Positions 45,801-57,799 are shown, counted from the first letter of the stretch. The stretch is 64,000 bases of DNA from Paraburkholderia xenovorans LB400 (GCF_000013645.1 NC_007951.1:1984001-2048000); one strand, 5' to 3'. Translations and numbers: made by a program. The notes: generated from the letters alone by a model not told the origin.

Positions 45801-46013
45801 CTAGATAGGGCAGCCCGTCTGTCTTACGCATATTTCGTACTTCCGATGCGCCTCTTTCGCACAAGCTTCATGGTTCGCCATCTCATGGCAGAGTGTCATG
45901 TCGAGTGCTTCGCTCTCGGCACATAGCGATTTCATCTGGGTGCAATCGACATAAACGAGTCCCGACAGGACCACTGTTGCGAATGCTGCTATTGCGGTGT
46001 CTGATGTTTTCAT
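45801..46013 (-). CDS. small cysteine-rich secreted protein, unknown
   Basis: The 70-residue product has an N-terminal hydrophobic segment (TAIAAFATVVLSGLVYV), then a short mature part with six cysteines (DCTQMKSLCAES, LCHEMANHEACAKEAHRKYE ICVRQTGC in two parts). Paired cysteines suggest a disulfide-bonded periplasmic protein. I chose the ATG at 46013; one nine codons upstream is also possible. No family is recognised. Confidence 0.4.
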   Translation of the reverse strand: MKTSDTAIAAFATVVLSGLVYVDCTQMKSLCAESEALDMTLCHEMANHEACAKEAHRKYEICVRQTGCPI

Positions 46014-46340
46014 GCTTTTCCCGATACGACAATTTTGCATGCTTTCCCCTATGCGACAAGGCCGGTCACACAGGCGCGCGGACCGACGCGTCGGCGGAGC
46101 CCTGCAAAATGGACCATGCCGGAAACCAGTCCGTGAGTCTGGGATAACCGTCCACCGTTGCGTCTACCCTGCCGATGGCCAGGAATAGATGCAGTCATCA
46201 CGCGAGGCAGGAGCATCTGACTACCGGATTTTAATGTTCCGTATCGTCGATACAGGTGCTTCGGTTCTCGGGAGCGGTACGCTAGCGCGAACCCACCGTA
46301 CGCCTGCCCCAGGCCGGTAGTAGCCGTCCTGTTCTGTATG
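46014..46340. other. gap without a recognisable gene
   Basis: About 330 bp lie between the small cysteine-rich gene and the broken hsp20. I see no supported gene, terminator or promoter here. Confidence 0.35.
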
Positions 46341-46717
46341 TCACCCAAGCGTCTTCATGCCCCGGATGGCCAATGCTTTCCGTGCGACACAAACGGAAAT
46401 GTTTTCCTGGGCATGCCAGACTGTCCGGCTGCGACGCGTAGCGATTCGCTATCCTCAGTTTCATCAATATGCGCCTGGAACCGGGAGGTGCTGACATCGT
46501 CGAACCAGCGGTCCAGTTCGCCAAAAAACGGTTCCTGAAACCACTCGTTCATCGCACGCAATGGATTGCCCTGTAGATGTTGGGGCTGGTTCGGTGAGCA
46601 CTGGGGCCCTTGCGGATTAGTGGTGGCGAGGGCTGTTGACGAAGGCACGCCGCCCTGTCCGAGTCGGCGCAAAAATGTGAATGGATTCCAGTTACCATTC
46701 CCGCGTTCCCTATTCAT
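46341..46717 (-). pseudogene. Hsp20-like small heat-shock protein, frameshifted and truncated
   Basis: The N-terminal part has the spacer typical of long Hsp20 proteins (NPFTFLRRLGQ, NPLRAMNEWFQEPFFGELDR WFDDV in two adjoining parts) and enters the alpha-crystallin domain (HIDETEDSESLRVAA). The frame then slips, and the next frame continues WHAQENISVCVARKALAIRG to a stop at 46341. Most of the crystallin domain, including the beta-7 strand and the I-x-I tail, is gone. It is the third hsp20 of this cluster. Confidence 0.7.
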
Positions 46718-46784
46718 GTTTTAACCTCAAGATCAGGATAACCAGGTCGTAGAAGTCGAGTCGGAGCACCGTGAGACCGCGGAC

Positions 46785-47066
46785 CTATGCGGCCAGCTCG
46801 AAGCTGGTTCCCGGTTCACCGCAGCAGCCCGCATCGATTGCTTTTACTGCGTAGCCCATTGCTTCACGCTGCGCCTCACCTGCACTTGTCCACCTCTCGC
46901 TGAAGCGTGGTAGGTGCCAGTCCGCCACTGTTGTTCCGTCGCGGTCGATTTTCAGGATCGCGATGAACGTGTCGTTAGCGGAAGAACGCGTTGCGATGTG
47001 GCGCACGGGAATGGCGCGAATGTGGATTGAGAAACCTTTCCAGGATTCCTGTATTTCGTTATGCAT
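46785..47066 (-). CDS. small protein of the heat-shock island, family A
   Basis: This is a 93-residue acidic/neutral protein with no signal peptide. It shares a pattern with the product at 51966-52259: G(F/Y)xxH near the start, an ILKIDRDG / QICRDDE strand, the motif (D/E)WH(L/V)P(R/K), and a C-terminal helix with A-x-x-YA-x-K. The two genes flank the hsp20-groESL block. The function is unknown; the fixed Trp-His-Pro motif suggests a conserved small domain. Confidence 0.65.
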   Translation of the reverse strand: MHNEIQESWKGFSIHIRAIPVRHIATRSSANDTFIAILKIDRDGTTVADWHLPRFSERWTSAGEAQREAMGYAVKAIDAGCCGEPGTSFELAA

Positions 47067-47141
47067 GACGATGTTCTCCGTAGGGTCGGCGAGCGGCTCG
47101 ATGCAGGCGCCGCCGTGTATTCCACAACACGGCCCGAACCG

Positions 47142-47570
47142 CTAGCCAGCAGTGACCGCGATACGTCGTGGCCGGGCTTCATCACGCCGCGGAATGTTGA
47201 GTTTCAGTATGCCGTCGCGCAGTTGCGCATCAATGCGCGACGTATCGAAATTGCCGCTGAGCGTGAATGCCCTCGCGAAATGCGGGTCCTGTACCTCGGC
47301 ATGCTGTAGACGCAGGCCAGACGGCGTCGATACAACGGCCTCCGCCTCGATGTAGAGGCGGTTGTCCTGTACCCGGATGTCGAGCTTCTCGCGAGACACG
47401 CCGGGCAGGTCGGCCAGCAGCGTGACGCCCTGGCCGTCCTCGAATATGTCGACGGCAGGCGTGAGCGTGGTGCGCCGCGCTCCTGCGTTCGCCCCTGCTT
47501 GTTGCCTCGCGACGGCCGCGCCCGTTTCCGATGAGCGTTCGGCCACTTCAGTACGATCATTCATGGTCAT
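47142..47570 (-). CDS. Hsp20 small heat-shock protein (second gene)
   Basis: The 142-residue alpha-crystallin protein has LTPAVDIFEDGQGVTLLADL PGVSREKLDIRV (two adjoining parts), the strand NRLYIEAEA, FARAFTLSGNFDTSRIDAQL and GILKLNIPR, which supplies the (I/V/L)-x-(I/V/L) neighbour-binding motif, here LNI. It holds unfolding proteins in a refoldable state for DnaK/GroEL. It follows the first hsp20 by 21 bases, so both are transcribed from the sigma-32-type promoter at 48160-48189. Confidence 0.92.
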   Translation of the reverse strand: MTMNDRTEVAERSSETGAAVARQQAGANAGARRTTLTPAVDIFEDGQGVTLLADLPGVSREKLDIRVQDNRLYIEAEAVVSTPSGLRLQHAEVQDPHFARAFTLSGNFDTSRIDAQLRDGILKLNIPRRDEARPRRIAVTAG

Positions 47571-47591
47571 TCTGCTTTGTCTTGCTTGCGA

Positions 47592-48032
47592 TTACTGGAC
47601 GGTAATGGCGCGTGGCTTCGACGCTTCGAGTTTGCCCACGCTGATCTTCAGACAACCATTCGTATAGCGTGCCTCGACCTTGTCCGGGTCCGCCTGCTGG
47701 GGAAGTTCGATCACGCGTCTGAACGAGCCGGAGAATCGCTCCTGCACATAGCTTCGTACCTCGTCGTTCCGGCTGCGTTCGAGGTTCTTGCGCTCGCCGC
47801 TGATGATAAGCAGCCCTTTGTCGATTGACACGTCGAGCTGGGCAGGATCCAGCCCCGGCGCAAATGCGACGATCTCGATTGTGTCGTCGGTACTGCCGAT
47901 GTTGATTTCCGGAAACGCGCCGAGCCGGGCAGCGCGCAGGCTGGTGGAAAAGCCACCGAAGACACTTGCCATCTGCTGTTGCAGACGGTCGATTCCACCG
48001 AACAGGTCGGTGCTGAAATAGGGATCACTCAT
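47592..48032 (-). CDS. Hsp20 small heat-shock protein (first gene)
   Basis: The 146-residue Hsp20 belongs to the HspH/IbpA-like type: MSDPYFSTDLFGGIDRLQQQ, INIGSTDDTIEIVAFAPGLD, LIISGERKN, FSGSFRRVIELPQQADPDKV and CLKISVGK with a LKI-type motif. The ATG at 48032 follows GGGAG eight bases upstream. That Shine-Dalgarno lies in a hairpin. It heads the minus-strand heat-shock operon. Confidence 0.93.
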   Translation of the reverse strand: MSDPYFSTDLFGGIDRLQQQMASVFGGFSTSLRAARLGAFPEINIGSTDDTIEIVAFAPGLDPAQLDVSIDKGLLIISGERKNLERSRNDEVRSYVQERFSGSFRRVIELPQQADPDKVEARYTNGCLKISVGKLEASKPRAITVQ

Positions 48033-48039
48033 GGTCTGA

Positions 48040-48057
48040 CTCCCTCGGTAAAAGGAG
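48040..48057 (-). promoter_or_regulatory. possible RNA thermometer hairpin over the hsp20 ribosome site
   Basis: In the hsp20 leader, CUCCUU pairs with AGGGAG around a UUACCG loop, hiding the GGGAG Shine-Dalgarno that lies eight bases before the ATG. Heat-labile hairpins of this sort (ROSE-like) control many proteobacterial small Hsp genes. The stem is short, and the longer leader (about 110 nt) was not folded. Confidence 0.45.
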
Positions 48058-48159
48058 GCGAACCGGACCACGCGCTCCAGTTCGCCTGCCACGGGTCTAA
48101 TCCGCCGACAAACAGATCGAAACATGCAGCGCGTGAAACGCGACCGCCTGAGCGGAATC

Positions 48160-48189
48160 TAAAATAGGTCAACCCCGTGAAATTTCAAG
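48160..48189 (-). promoter_or_regulatory. rpoH-dependent promoter: sigma-32-type heat-shock promoter for the hsp20 operon
   Basis: On the minus strand CTTGAAA (48189-48183), a 14-base spacer and CCTATTTTA (48168-48160) fit the RpoH consensus (CTTGAAA, 13-15 bases, CCCCATnT). It is about 130 bases ahead of the first hsp20 start and points to it. Confidence 0.7.
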
Positions 48190-48226
48190 ACGGGAAAAGT
48201 TGGAAATCTGCAATTCCGGAGGGAGC

Positions 48227-48856
48227 GTGAATCTGCACGATATATTGCAACGCCAGATGGATGCGGTCGGGTTACCGCTTTACGCGATAACCGTCAGTGC
48301 CGTGCCGCAAACCAATACGCCCTTGCTGGCGATCCTGCACTGGCACGGCTTTCGACGCGCGACGCCAGTCACGATCCCTGGCATTGAAATTCCGCCTCGT
48401 CCGGTCGCCAGCTCTGCAATCCAAGTCAGCGAGCGGTGGGGAAGTTTCGAGGTGATCGATCATGCGTTGCTCGATGTGGCATGGCAACTCGGGGCGTGGG
48501 ATCTGGAACGGCTTGAGCGGCGACCCTGCAATACGATCGGCGCCCCGGCAGGAGAGGCGCTGGCGTGCCGCCAGGCGTTCGGCGAGTACGTCGACGATCG
48601 CAACGGCGAGACGCGGCTTGTCGACGAGGCGCCGTATCGCGAGAAGCTGATGCGTCTCGCGGCCGAGAACGGATACATGCGCTGGACGTTCCGTCCAGTC
48701 AAGGGAGGCATATGGCAGACAGTCGGCGATCCCGACGACACGCTGCAGCCCGACGGCGGGCGCCGTCCTCCGTGTCCCGTTTTGCCGCAGAAAACGGGAC
48801 GCCGCAATCGCGTCGTCTACCGCCTGGGGCGGGTTCGGCGGATCATTCTGCCGTGA
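48227..48856 (+). CDS. hypothetical protein upstream of groES
   Basis: The 209-residue protein starts with GTG at 48227 behind GGAGGGA. It has no recognised family. The middle part ([33 protein letters not shown] in two adjoining parts) looks like a compact domain; the C-terminus is basic ([19 protein letters not shown]). It is divergent from the hsp20 operon and ends just before the groES promoter. That suggests a role linked to the stress island, but I cannot name one. Confidence 0.6.
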   Translation: MNLHDILQRQMDAVGLPLYAITVSAVPQTNTPLLAILHWHGFRRATPVTIPGIEIPPRPVASSAIQVSERWGSFEVIDHALLDVAWQLGAWDLERLERRPCNTIGAPAGEALACRQAFGEYVDDRNGETRLVDEAPYREKLMRLAAENGYMRWTFRPVKGGIWQTVGDPDDTLQPDGGRRPPCPVLPQKTGRRNRVVYRLGRVRRIILP

Positions 48857-48889
48857 AACATTTTGTAACAACTGGAATTCTGGCGACCT

Positions 48890-48918
48890 CTTGAAGCGCT
48901 CCGGCGGCGCCCCTATTT
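48890..48918 (+). promoter_or_regulatory. rpoH-dependent promoter: sigma-32-type heat-shock promoter for groESL
   Basis: CTTGAAG (48890-48896), 13 bases, then CCCCTATTT (48910-48918) closely match the RpoH consensus. It lies about 125 bases ahead of groES. No CIRCE inverted repeat is visible, so control is probably by RpoH and not by HrcA. Confidence 0.75.
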
Positions 48919-49043
48919 CGGTTTCCGCCAGCTCTCAGCTGGTACGGTTGCGCCCAACGGCCAATGGCAATCGCCCATCTCGCGGGTTGCGTGCGCAGCC
49001 GGGTTCCCTTTTTGGTGATCTGTTATCGCTCAGGAGATGGAAG

Positions 49044-51018
<1,975 letters not shown>

Positions 51019-51166
51019 ACGTTGGCTGCCTTGTGCTGGACAGCCGGTCAGCGTGGCTGGGCCCGGCTCCATTTCCCCAGAGGCTTGGAGCCGTCATCGG
51101 TGGCTGTAGCGCTGTCCGGCGCACCTGTTTCATGTTTGTCCAAAGGATTGCTGGCGTGGGGTGAGC

Positions 51167-51427
51167 ATGGATCTGACTCTGACGATCGATTCGCGGCCGC
51201 TTGACTTTGAACTCGACGACGTGATCGCTGGCCTGCTTGCAGTGCGTTTAAACGTGCCTCCGGGCGAGGATACGCGCGCCGCGATTGGTCGCTACCTGGG
51301 GGAGGTCGGTGGGCCGTGGATCCTGGACGAAAATCATATGCGCAAGCGCGTGCTGCGCAGGCTGATACTTGATATTGCCGATCCGGCGCTGGTGGTCCGG
51401 TATCTCATGACCGAGCGACCCAAGTGA
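51167..51427 (+). CDS. small hypothetical protein after groEL
   Basis: The 86-residue protein begins MDLTLTIDSRPLDFELDDVI and ends LDIADPALVVRYLMTERPK. No motif is recognised. An in-frame GTG six bases upstream is an alternative start. The GC content and codon use agree with groEL, 150 bases before it, so it is probably a real gene of the same island. Confidence 0.55.
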   Translation: MDLTLTIDSRPLDFELDDVIAGLLAVRLNVPPGEDTRAAIGRYLGEVGGPWILDENHMRKRVLRRLILDIADPALVVRYLMTERPK

Positions 51428-51608
51428 TGCGAAGCGGTGAGCCGGATATGGCTTGAAATGGATGCTTCGATAACCTAAATTAATTTCTGTTTCGGCGATG
51501 TGATCGGTGCATCACGTGCTGCATGTTTCCATCTGTTTGTTAGCGGCGGTAGGGCAGGCGAACTGAACCCGAGGCTTTTCTCCTGCCGCCGCATGCAAGG
51601 AGAAAATC

Positions 51609-51791
51609 ATGAATGTCTTCCATTCTGATCCACACACCGACGGGCTGTTCGAGCGTCTCCAACGAAAGATTGCCACCCTGTCTGGCGCCGGTGCATCCGC
51701 GCTAAGGAGCGGCTATCGGAAAGTATCGCGCAGAGCCGCTGCCGTCTGGTCGGCGATGCAACTGAAAGCAAAGCATTTGCGACATCGCTGA
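51609..51791 (+). CDS. small basic protein of the stress island
   Basis: This is a 60-residue basic peptide: MNVFHSDPHTDGLFERLQRK, then an Arg/Lys-rich amphipathic helix. A strong AAGGAG lies nine bases ahead of the ATG. Unknown function; it could bind membrane or nucleic acid. The call is helped by the ribosome site and by its place between other small genes. Confidence 0.45.
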   Translation: MNVFHSDPHTDGLFERLQRKIATLSGAGASALRSGYRKVSRRAAAVWSAMQLKAKHLRHR

Positions 51792-51965
51792 TAGTGGGTG
51801 GTCCCGCTGGCGCGCGGCCACCCGCGGCGGCGTTAGCAATGCGGCTGTCTATATTGACGCAGGCCTGCTGAGCGTCCATGCAAGTGCTGTTGCGCCTCAG
51901 GCTCGCTACAGGTGTAACCACTTCGGTTAGCCGCCCGTGAGACGGTGCGGCGAGCGGAGGAGCCG

Positions 51966-52259
51966 ATGAACACGATCAGGAGCGAAAAGAGAAACGGATA
52001 CGACGTCCATGTGAAGGTCGTGCAGGTGCATCGAGGTTCCAGCACGATGCAGGACAGCCGTCTGCCCACGGCGGGCTATGTGCCGCTGGTGCAGATTTGC
52101 CGGGATGACGAAGTCGTTGTCGAGTGGCACGTGCCGAAGTGTTACCGGCCACGGTCCTTGCGCAAGGAAACGGAGGATGATGCGCTTGCATATGCATCGA
52201 AGCTTGTAGAGCAACGACCGTTCGATGGGCCGCCGTCGGGCGTCCCGGTGGCAGCCTGA
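51966..52259 (+). CDS. small protein of the heat-shock island, family A paralogue
   Basis: The 97-residue protein has the same pattern as the product at 46785-47066: NGYDVHVKVVQVH near the start, LVQICRDDEVVVEWHVPK in the middle and DALAYASKLVEQ at the end. GGAGGAG precedes the ATG. The pair on opposite sides of the hsp20/groESL block suggests that the family belongs to this island. No function is known to me. Confidence 0.65.
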   Translation: MNTIRSEKRNGYDVHVKVVQVHRGSSTMQDSRLPTAGYVPLVQICRDDEVVVEWHVPKCYRPRSLRKETEDDALAYASKLVEQRPFDGPPSGVPVAA

Positions 52260-52799
52260 CTGTCCAGGAGCCTTTGCCCTTGGATCTGGGCACAGCCTGA
52301 CCAAAGACGCGGTAACAGGAAAACCGGACTTACCGTTACCGCGCCACACCGCGACTTTCCGGATGAACATGTCTTAATAGTCACGTCCTGGCATTACGCA
52401 GTGCCCGGTGCGCTCGCCTATGTCAGCGGGCAATTGCGGCGATGGAGCGAGCAATACGGCTCTGCCGGATTGGGCCGAAGCATGAGAGAAACACCTATGC
52501 GCGTCGGCTGGTGGCTGTTCCCGGCACAGTCGTTCATGCGTGCGGCCGCTTTGACGAAAAAAGGTCTTCGCACGAGTGAACTCTGGAATGTCAGCCTTCG
52601 CTTGGACTGGATGGCTATCGGGATGAATAGCCGCCGCAGGCGGCAGCGTGACTGTCTCGTTTATCCCGTCGACACGCGGCCATTGACGACACACCTATCG
52701 ATAGGACCCGCCCCCGGAAAAAGTGAACATGCGCGACTTCGAAAGGGCGCGGCGGATCCAGTCTGGAGATCGTTCCGGGTCATGTCGAAGTGATCACAG
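52260..52799. other. gap without a recognisable gene
   Basis: Frames exist on both strands, but none has motifs or a good start. The stretch is next to the 3' end of the broken sensor kinase, so part of it may be untranslated or decayed sequence. Confidence 0.35.
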
Positions 52800-54037
52800 T
52801 CAGCGTGCGCAAAAGCGCGAATCCTGAGACGTTTCGGGTTGGACGGCGAAGCGGATTTCAAAGGTGGTGCCGTGACCTTCGCGGGTCTCGAAGCGGATCC
52901 TGCCGTCAAGAACCCAGCAAAGTTCCTTGACGATAGCCAGCCCAAGGCCCACGCCGGTATGTCGTCGCCAGCGGCCCGTTCGAACTCGTCGAAGACGCGT
53001 TCCCTGTCCGATTGCGCAATGCCCACACCGGTGTCGGCGACGCGCAGATACCAGCCACCTTCGCCGTGGCCACCCATCGCTAGTTCGATTTCACCGGCGT
53101 TCGTGTACTTTGTCGCGTTCGACAGCAGGTTCAGCGCCACCTGCTTTACCTTGATGCGGTTCGATAGCACCATTGTCACGCCCGCGTCGAAAACGGTAGA
53201 CAGACGCAATCCTTTTGCCTCGATAGCCGGACGGCAGGTCGTTACCAGTTCGTCAAAGAGTTCGCGCAGGTCAAACGGATCGACCGCAAGCGGCGCGCTG
53301 TCGCCCAGCACCACCGAGTACTCGACCATGTCGTCCACCAACTGCTTCATGTCCGCGGCCTGCCGGGTGGCCAGTGCCAATCCGGCTTCCGTTTTCGATG
53401 GCGCGCGCGAAATCAGCTGCAGCGCGATGGAGAATGCGTTCAGGAAGTTGCGCAGGTCGTGCACGACACTGCGGGTAATCTGCATGCGCGATTCATAAAG
53501 GTCGCTCACTAGCCGCTGTTTCAGCGTCAGTTCGTGGTTCGCCCGCTCGAGACTACCGGTGTAGTTATCGATTTTCCGGTCGCGTTCCGTGACCACTTCC
53601 CGGATCGATGTCACCGCGACGACGCCGAGCGCCTCATCAATCAGTCGCCGGGCACGCCTTTCGTGGCGCCTCGTGAACGAGTCATTCGTTTCCGCAAACG
53701 TCTCGGCCGCGTCCGCCAGCACCTGCCGGAACAGGTCGAGTTCGTGAACCAGTTCATCGATGCGATAGCCCTGTTGCCAGCGGACCTTTCCGTGCGTGCG
53801 GGCGTCGCGTTCGATCGCCGGCTCCGGCTGTTCGAGATCCTGCGCTTCGAGAGCAGTACAGATCCCGTCCAGGATTTCCGGCAGATGATCGGCGAGCTGA
53901 TCGTACGTCAGCTTGTCGGCCTCGACGAGGCCGGCGTCGCCGAACACCGCATTCATCCATTTTTCGGTGAGAGCGGTCCGCTCCCGACGCAGGAACCCGG
54001 CAAAACTGCGAAGCGGACCTGCTTGCGTATCAGTCAT
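52800..54037 (-). pseudogene. sensor histidine kinase with RsbRD N-terminal domain, frameshift near 3' end
   Basis: The N-terminus (FAGFLRRERTALTEKWM ... VRWQQGYRIDELVHELDLFR) is an RsbRD/RsbR-type sensor. HisKA follows with the histidine in RSVVHDLRNFLNAFSIALQL, then the ATPase domain with LNLLSNATKYTNAGEIE and VADTGVGIAQSDRERVFDEF. A missing base near 52957 breaks the G2 box. In the corrected frame the protein reads GVGLGLAIVKELCWVLDGRI and ends at 52800. The open frame instead runs on to 52661. Without a G2 box, kinase activity is doubtful. Confidence 0.82.
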
Positions 54038-54703
54038 GGTTGGTGCTTGCAGAATAGTATTTCGACAGAACGGGGCGCCCAAATGACGCAGAACGCGTCA
54101 GGAACCCCCCTGTAACCGGTTCAAAGCGACGCACCGGAGTCTGTCTGACACGGGAAAGGGAAGACCCTCAAATGGTTCTTGCCGTGGCCAGAAGGGGCGC
54201 TGGCGCGGTGGGCAGGATCGCCACGCGTTATTCCTTCAATCCCGCAATTGGAACACGTCTTGCGGTTCGACTAGGGGAAAAAAAGCATAAACCGGGGCCG
54301 TATTATTTAATTCTCCTTGTTGACGACGAGCCACGGGCTTGTCCGGTGTTTCACAACGCCTCCAAGGTGGCTCGGGTGGCGCCTGGCAAAGGGTATCTGT
54401 TTGTCGACGACGTGCAGACGGCCAAACAGCACCGCCGCGAGGTGGATGCCGCGGTCGAGAAACCACCGGCGGACAGAATGGCGTAGGCACGCTATCTCCG
54501 GGACTCACGACCAGATCGACTCGACACGTTGCGCCGTACCAGCATCTGCGCGGCCTTCGTGCGCCGCCTCGCTTCGTGGCCTGGCGCAGCACACATGAAT
54601 CTCGATATAGCGCCCGGCCAGACAGCATGCGCATCGGCATTACGTCAGGTCGTGACCGGCTAACAGCCAGGCCACCTATCAAAGCCCGAGCCGGTTCGCG
54701 CTC
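54038..54703. other. gap up to the repeat junction
   Basis: A frame at 54172-54486 contains the string ILLVDDEPRA, which looks like the start of a receiver domain, but what follows does not match one. It may be a remnant or a chance match. Nothing else is recognisable. The large direct repeat begins at 54704 right after GGTTCGCGCTC. Confidence 0.35.
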
Positions 54704-55341
54704 ATTCGCAGCCGAGGCTCGGCTCACAACCAGATTCATGCATATCTTGTCGAATTTGGGGTCGCCATAGGCACTGGTCCGGCGGCGATCCGAAAGCTGC
54801 CAGCGGTGCTGCAGGCAATGACTTACCGCCGCGCCTTGTCGCCTTGCTGGAGCAACTTCGGGATTACGTTTTTCATCTCAACGAGCAGATCGCCGTTATC
54901 GAGCGCGAACTGAACGGGTTAATGAAAGAGGATGACGTCGCCCAGCGTTTGCTAACAGTCCCGGGAATCGGGCCAATCACTGCCAGCGTACTCGCTTCTC
55001 AGGCAGGTGATGCGCGTCAATACCGGACGAGCCGCGATTTTGCTGCGTCCCTGGGGCTCGTGCCACGCCAATACAGTACCGGAGGCAAGACGACACTTCT
55101 CGGCATTTCGAAGCGCGGCGACAAGCACTTGCGAACCTTGCTGGTCCAATGCGCGCGATCGATCATGATGCACATTCACAAACGGTCAGACGCCATGGCG
55201 ATATGGGTGCGCCAACTGCTGGAGCGGCGCCATTCAAGTATCGTGGCTTGCGCGTTGGCAGCCAAGCTTGCCCGCATCGCATGGGCAGTACTGAACGGTA
55301 ACGCTGCCTACGTTCCTCACCCGCAGCGAGCTGCTGCGTAG
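54704..55341 (+). pseudogene. IS110/IS1111 transposase, 5'-truncated (copy 2)
   Basis: Only the part from the repeat edge to the stop is present. The whole DEDD catalytic domain is lost. The Transposase_20 domain frame (54844-55341) and the one-base deletion upstream are as in copy 1. The right end of the IS is still present to 55583. Confidence 0.88.
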
Positions 55342-55583
55342 CAAGTCTATTCACTCTTCCTGCTTTTTGCGACGACAAATGTAGATGACGACAACGGCAA
55401 TCGACCTCGCGAAGAACCTGACATTTGAATCAGCTCTCGTAGCTGCGACAGTTTTGAGGATCGTGGGGTGCGAATTTTCATCGTGGACCGGGAAATAACG
55501 TTCCCTTCGAGAGTCCGGATACGTTAGCGCAAGCCTTTGCCTTCATCGAAGTTTGCAGTTGCAGAAATAGGGCTGACCATACA

Positions 55584-56146
55584 TTCAAATGGGCTCTAAG
55601 CAGCCGACAGGTTTTCAAGTGGCTGAACGACACGCCTCCCGAGACGCTCACCGATATTCAGCGTGCCGCGCGTTTCTACTACCTGCAGCAGAACTGCTTC
55701 GGTGGTCGTGTTGAGGGCGTACCTTCGGGACGGCTACGACATCGCCGCCAGGCCTCAACCTGATGCGTCTGGAAGAAACGCTGTCGGCTGCGCATCTTCG
55801 CCTGTCCGGTGCCTATCAAGAAGCTGGATTGGCAGGCCTGCATGAGTCGATACGATCGGTCCCATACGTTTTTCTTCTTCGACCACCGTATTGGGAAACG
55901 GAAGGGTATGGCGTGCCATTCGGTATCGATCAGTATGAACGGATGGCCGTCGTTATGAGAGAGATCAAGGGGCGCGCGATTCTGACCGTGAACGATCATC
56001 CGGATATGCGAAGGGTGTTTGCGGGGCTGGACGTTGAGCGGGCAGAGATTCAATGCACGGTCGGTGGCTCGGCATCCACCGCACTGAGCGGGGAACTGAT
56101 TCTCTATAGTTGGAACAGGGCCGACGATCCGGCGGGCCTGTTTTGA
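55584..56146 (+). pseudogene. DNA adenine methylase 3' remnant (copy 2)
   Basis: Same sequence and indels as 28110-28672. The 5' part of the methylase is not present on this side, so the remnant here is fully detached. Confidence 0.85.
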
Positions 56147-56208
56147 TGGGGGAGAGCCATGCGATAACCTCGCCGTGTTTGCGACAGATTATCGGCAGAG
56201 GTGGGTAG

Positions 56209-56640
56209 TCATCGGTCAGCGAGCCATACAGCCGGTCCGCCTTTGAATGTGGCGAAAAGCAGGAAGAGCACGGTGATCAGGAGGATCGGAGCGCCGTAGA
56301 TCGCTAGAGGGAAAAACAGTACGAGTTGGAGCGCCGATCCACCCACGCCATGAGGGAGGTCGGTATCGCGGATGTTCTCGTATATCAGCCACGCGACTGC
56401 GAGCAACCCCATTCCCATGAGGACTATGCCGCCCGATTGCGGGGTGTGGTGCAGGAACGAGGCCCCCCATGCAACGAATCCCCACCACAGAAAATTGATC
56501 CCGATGGCCGCGAGCCAGAATCCTCGCTTTGAGAAAAAACTGTAGCCGAACCGGTGCCGGCAGTGGCGACTAAAGAGCTGGATACCTTTGGCAATTCCGA
56601 CGACAGCGCCGTGGATAATCGCAAGTTTCAGAAATTCCAC
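56209..56640 (-). CDS. small membrane protein, unknown (copy 2)
   Basis: Identical 143-residue product to that at 28735-29166, with three to four hydrophobic helices and a basic N-terminus. Confidence 0.6.
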   Translation of the reverse strand: MEFLKLAIIHGAVVGIAKGIQLFSRHCRHRFGYSFFSKRGFWLAAIGINFLWWGFVAWGASFLHHTPQSGGIVLMGMGLLAVAWLIYENIRDTDLPHGVGGSALQLVLFFPLAIYGAPILLITVLFLLFATFKGGPAVWLADR

Positions 56641-57181
56641 GGAATGTTCTCCCGGATATTCTTCCCGATCCTGCCGCCTTAGGGTTGATCGGGAAAGCTT
56701 GGTGGCGAGGGCTGTGTGACGGTGGCCTTCTCCAAATATAGATCGTCACGCCACGAATGCAATAGGCGCGATTTCCGGTCGTTTAGTCGCTGCGAGTAGA
56801 AGAAACTTCGGGGGCTGAGCTGGAGATGGCCGAACCCGGAATGTTGTAGTTGATCTGATCATTACAGCCATACCACCTCCCTCATCTCGGATAGACACCC
56901 TCAAGTGCACAGCAGTCCCTCGCGTGATCGTGTTTTCCGACGAGTATCGGACTGATCGAGACATCTACTCGTCGGGAGCCACGATTCTTGTTGCCGTGCA
57001 GATGCCGAAGAGCCGGTTGGGCTTGGGCGTTCGGCATGTGGGCCTCCGGCGTGATGCCGGGCAACCTGATCGGCACGCTTGCTGGCTGGCGGCGCGCTGC
57101 CCACGATGATCGTCATACGACCAACTTTCTGGTGTGCCGACGCTCTGATGCTCGTCGCGTTTCTCGCGATCGCGCAATGAG
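56641..57181. other. gap with possible transporter remnant (copy 2)
   Basis: Same as 29167-29707: only a short hydrophobic C-terminus-like remnant on the plus strand ending at 57178. Confidence 0.3.
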
Positions 57182-57799
57182 TTATTGACGCCTTGTCCGC
57201 CTGACGCAAGGCGCATGTGGTGCTGCAGCGGCGTGTGCATTGCGTTCGATGTAGCCGACGAGCGCATCGATCTGCAACTGCAACAGCTTGCGCAGGTCCT
57301 TGCCATCACTGGCCGACTCCTTAAAACCCTTTGACGCGCTGACCAGCAGTCGCGCCAAGGCACGCGCCTGCTTTGCGCCGGCGCGGCTGAGGATGTCCGC
57401 AATCAGGACCTCAAAGGCATCGTAGCTCTGCCCGAGCAGTTCCGGACCGAGATCGAAGAAATCCTTCGCATCGGGATGCGCACTGATCAGATCGAACGTT
57501 TCCACGACCCATATTTCACACGCCAGGTTAAGTTGCGTGCGGAGGTTTGGCAACGCGTCCAGCTCGGCCCGAATTCTGCGTTCCAGCTCCCGCGCCACCT
57601 GTTCGGCGACCGCCCGGAACACGTCGGCCTTGTCCTGAAACTCCAGATATAGCAGCGGTCGGGATAGTCCTGCAGCCTTGGCCAGATCGGCCATGGTCGT
57701 GCGCGCATAGCCGTAGCGCAGGAATGTTTCCGACGCGGCATTCACGATGCCTTCACGGCGGGAGGGTATGTCAGCGCCGTTCAATGGTGCGGTAGTCAT
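57182..57799 (-). CDS. TetR-family regulator (copy 2)
   Basis: Identical to the regulator at 29708-30325, with intact helix-turn-helix and start. Two copies would double its dose if both are expressed. Confidence 0.85.
   Translation of the reverse strand: MTTAPLNGADIPSRREGIVNAASETFLRYGYARTTMADLAKAAGLSRPLLYLEFQDKADVFRAVAEQVARELERRIRAELDALPNLRTQLNLACEIWVVETFDLISAHPDAKDFFDLGPELLGQSYDAFEVLIADILSRAGAKQARALARLLVSASKGFKESASDGKDLRKLLQLQIDALVGYIERNAHAAAAPHAPCVRRTRRQ

Noticed and set aside
54172..54486. Frame with ILLVDDEPRA suggesting a receiver domain
   Set aside because: The residues after the motif match no receiver; no phospho-aspartate or lysine motif follows, and the ribosome site is poor.
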